From: an uncultured Lachnospiraceae bacterium
GTDB lineage: Bacteria > Bacillota > Clostridia > Lachnospirales > Lachnospiraceae
DNA: 23,786 bases
Reading direction: 5' to 3'
Assembly (NCBI GenBank): GCA_934376945.1
Contig: CAKRPI010000024.1
Coordinates: 1 to 23,786 of the forward strand
Shown here: one piece after another, positions 22,669 through 23,786 of the stretch
How the letters are laid out: the number at the start of each line of letters is the position of its first letter
Numbering within the stretch: position 1 is the stretch's first letter
Notes under the pieces: generated by a model
The model's database searches: none
What the model was told of the DNA's origin: nothing
The model's input: only the letters and a program-made list of their open reading frames with translations
Translations under genes and position numbers: made by a program

Positions 22669-23367
22669 ATGAAAAAGATCGGAATTATCGGCGCAATGGA
22701 AGTAGAGGTTGCGCGGCTGAAAGCAGATATGGAGATCAAAAGAGAAGTAAAGAAAGCCCGGATGAATTTCTGCGAGGGAATTTTAAACGGCAAAGAAGTG
22801 GTAGTGGTAAGAAGCGGAATCGGAAAAGTAAATGCAGCTGTATGCACACAGATCCTCGTAGACGAATTTGGCGTAGATGGTGTGATCAATACGGGAATCG
22901 CAGGCTCTCTGAATGCAGAGATCAACATTGGCGATATCGTGATCTCGACGGATGTGGTGCACCATGATATGGATGCGGTAAACTTTGGGTATGAACCGGG
23001 ACAGATTCCGCAGATGGATGTCTTCTCTTTTGAAGCAGATAAAAAAATGGCTGATCTGGCTGAGCAGGTATGCGAAAAGGTAAATCCAGAGATCAGGGTA
23101 TTCCGTGGCCGTATTGTAAGCGGTGATCAGTTTGTTGCAGATAAAGCGGTAAAGAACCGGATCACGGAGCAGTTCCACGGATTCTGTACAGAGATGGAAG
23201 GTGCTGCGATCGCGCAGGCAGCGTACCTGAATGAGATTCCGTTTGTAATCCTGCGTGCAATTTCCGATAAGGCAGATGACAGTGCAAGCGAGGATTATCC
23301 GTCCTTTGAGAAAAAGGCAGCGGAGCACTGCGTGCGTCTGGTCGAGGGATTTCTCGGGGCCTGCTAA
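22669..23367 (+). CDS. mtnN: 5'-methylthioadenosine/S-adenosylhomocysteine nucleosidase
   Basis: Cleaves adenine from methylthioadenosine and S-adenosylhomocysteine, by-products of polyamine synthesis and SAM-dependent methylation. The 232-residue protein shows the family start KKIGIIGAMEVEV (Glu11), SGIGKVNAAVCTQIL, NTGIAGSLN, the substrate motif EMEGAAIAQ (Glu177) and the catalytic Asp200 in AISDKADD. The ATG at 22669 follows GAGGA at 22656-22660; a GTG 15 nt upstream overlaps that site. The next gene starts 40 nt downstream, so they likely share a transcript. Confidence 0.95.
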   Translation: MKKIGIIGAMEVEVARLKADMEIKREVKKARMNFCEGILNGKEVVVVRSGIGKVNAAVCTQILVDEFGVDGVINTGIAGSLNAEINIGDIVISTDVVHHDMDAVNFGYEPGQIPQMDVFSFEADKKMADLAEQVCEKVNPEIRVFRGRIVSGDQFVADKAVKNRITEQFHGFCTEMEGAAIAQAAYLNEIPFVILRAISDKADDSASEDYPSFEKKAAEHCVRLVEGFLGAC

Positions 23368-23380
23368 GAAGAGGAAACGT

Positions 23381-23405
23381 GGGAGGAGACTCTTTGGGAG
23401 GAGAC
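23381..23405 (+). repeat. Duplicated ribosome binding site
   Basis: GGGAGGAGAC occurs twice, at 23381-23390 and 23396-23405, separated by TCTTT. The second is close to the next start codon (ATG 23408); the first is a spare copy 15 nt upstream. Confidence 0.85.
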
Positions 23406-23407
23406 AC

Positions 23408-23786
23408 ATGGAGAAGGAAAGAATTTCGTTGGAAGAACTTTATAAATTGCTGGAATTTCCATCGGAAGTAGTGGAGCGCCTGGAGCGGGTGCGGCTGGAT
23501 GAAGATGAGGAAACCATGCGTGATATTCATTTACTGACCGATCGGGAAAAATGGCAGGATGCACGTGTGCGGCTGAAAGAAAGGTATGCACCGGATGAGG
23601 ACGGAATGAAGATCCTGGCGTGCATGATGCGTGCGATGCAGGATTCCTATGTATTATATATAGAAGAGAAAATTCCGGAGCAGATTTTTGCGGATACGAT
23701 GAAGTGCTTTACACGGTTTCTGAAGGAGCATGAGGTGAGCTTTGGATGCTGCGGATTTGACCGTGACTTCTGGACAGGAAGACAGC
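23408..23786 (+). CDS. Acyltransferase-like (DUF5596-type) protein, 5' part only
   Basis: Gene cut by the window end; 126 residues are visible. The start MEKERISLEELYKLL is well supported by GGGAGGAG 2-3 nt upstream. The visible part is helical and charged and ends with CCGFDRDFWTGRQ, a motif I associate with an acyltransferase-like (GNAT-related) family of Lachnospiraceae that carries DUF5596; this is recollection of pattern, not a search. The catalytic part would lie beyond the window. It follows the nucleosidase gene closely, but a shared function is not evident. Confidence 0.7.
   Translation, partial: MEKERISLEELYKLLEFPSEVVERLERVRLDEDEETMRDIHLLTDREKWQDARVRLKERYAPDEDGMKILACMMRAMQDSYVLYIEEKIPEQIFADTMKCFTRFLKEHEVSFGCCGFDRDFWTGRQ

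Overview
The window reads as a chromosomal segment of an anaerobic Firmicute, most likely a Lachnospiraceae-type gut clostridium. The grounds are strong AGGAGG-type ribosome binding sites, moderate GC with AT-rich patches, a fatty-acid operon using FabK with a split four-subunit acetyl-CoA carboxylase, and a TSCPD protein, a MurG of the 'HESD' type and an acyltransferase-like protein, all common in that family. The genus cannot be fixed from sequence reading alone.

Layout. 125-1833: rhomboid protease, HIT-family hydrolase and an ECF-type sigma factor, all on +. 1951-3021: murG on -, facing the sigma gene and sharing a bidirectional terminator with it. 3181-5111: a membrane protein with a charged repeat-rich cytoplasmic part and a DUF4367-like outer domain (probable partner of the first sigma factor), then a small secreted protein. 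The outer domain and the secreted protein are strikingly AT-rich. 5462-8393: a beta-CASP metallo-beta-lactamase nuclease and a transglutaminase-like lipoprotein. 8578-9407: a second ECF sigma factor overlapping a 90-residue single-pass membrane protein, its likely anti-sigma partner. 9651-18388: one type II fatty-acid synthesis operon, acpP-fabK-fabD-fabG-fabF-accB-fabZ-accC-accD-accA. 18435-21980: a sigma-A promoter, a cobalamin riboswitch with terminator and a three-gene corrinoid ABC importer, ending with a small antitoxin-like ORF. 22092-22334: TSCPD protein on -. 22669-23786: MTA/SAH nucleosidase and the start of an acyltransferase-like gene cut by the window edge.

How it works together. 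The fab/acc operon carries malonyl-CoA formation (accBCDA), malonyl transfer (fabD) and the elongation cycle (fabF, fabG, fabZ, fabK) on ACP. Only fabH and a dedicated regulator are not seen. The riboswitch operon should import corrinoids when B12 is scarce. The two sigma/membrane-protein pairs are probably envelope-stress or signal-response switches.

Non-genic structure worth attention: a short hairpin element repeated three times between genes (about 1831, 9467 and 22560), with G-U wobble changes that keep its stem on the + strand only; tandem duplications at the stop codons of fabK and fabD and inside accB; an attenuator-like pair of alternative hairpins before accC; and the AT-rich outer-domain/secreted-protein module.
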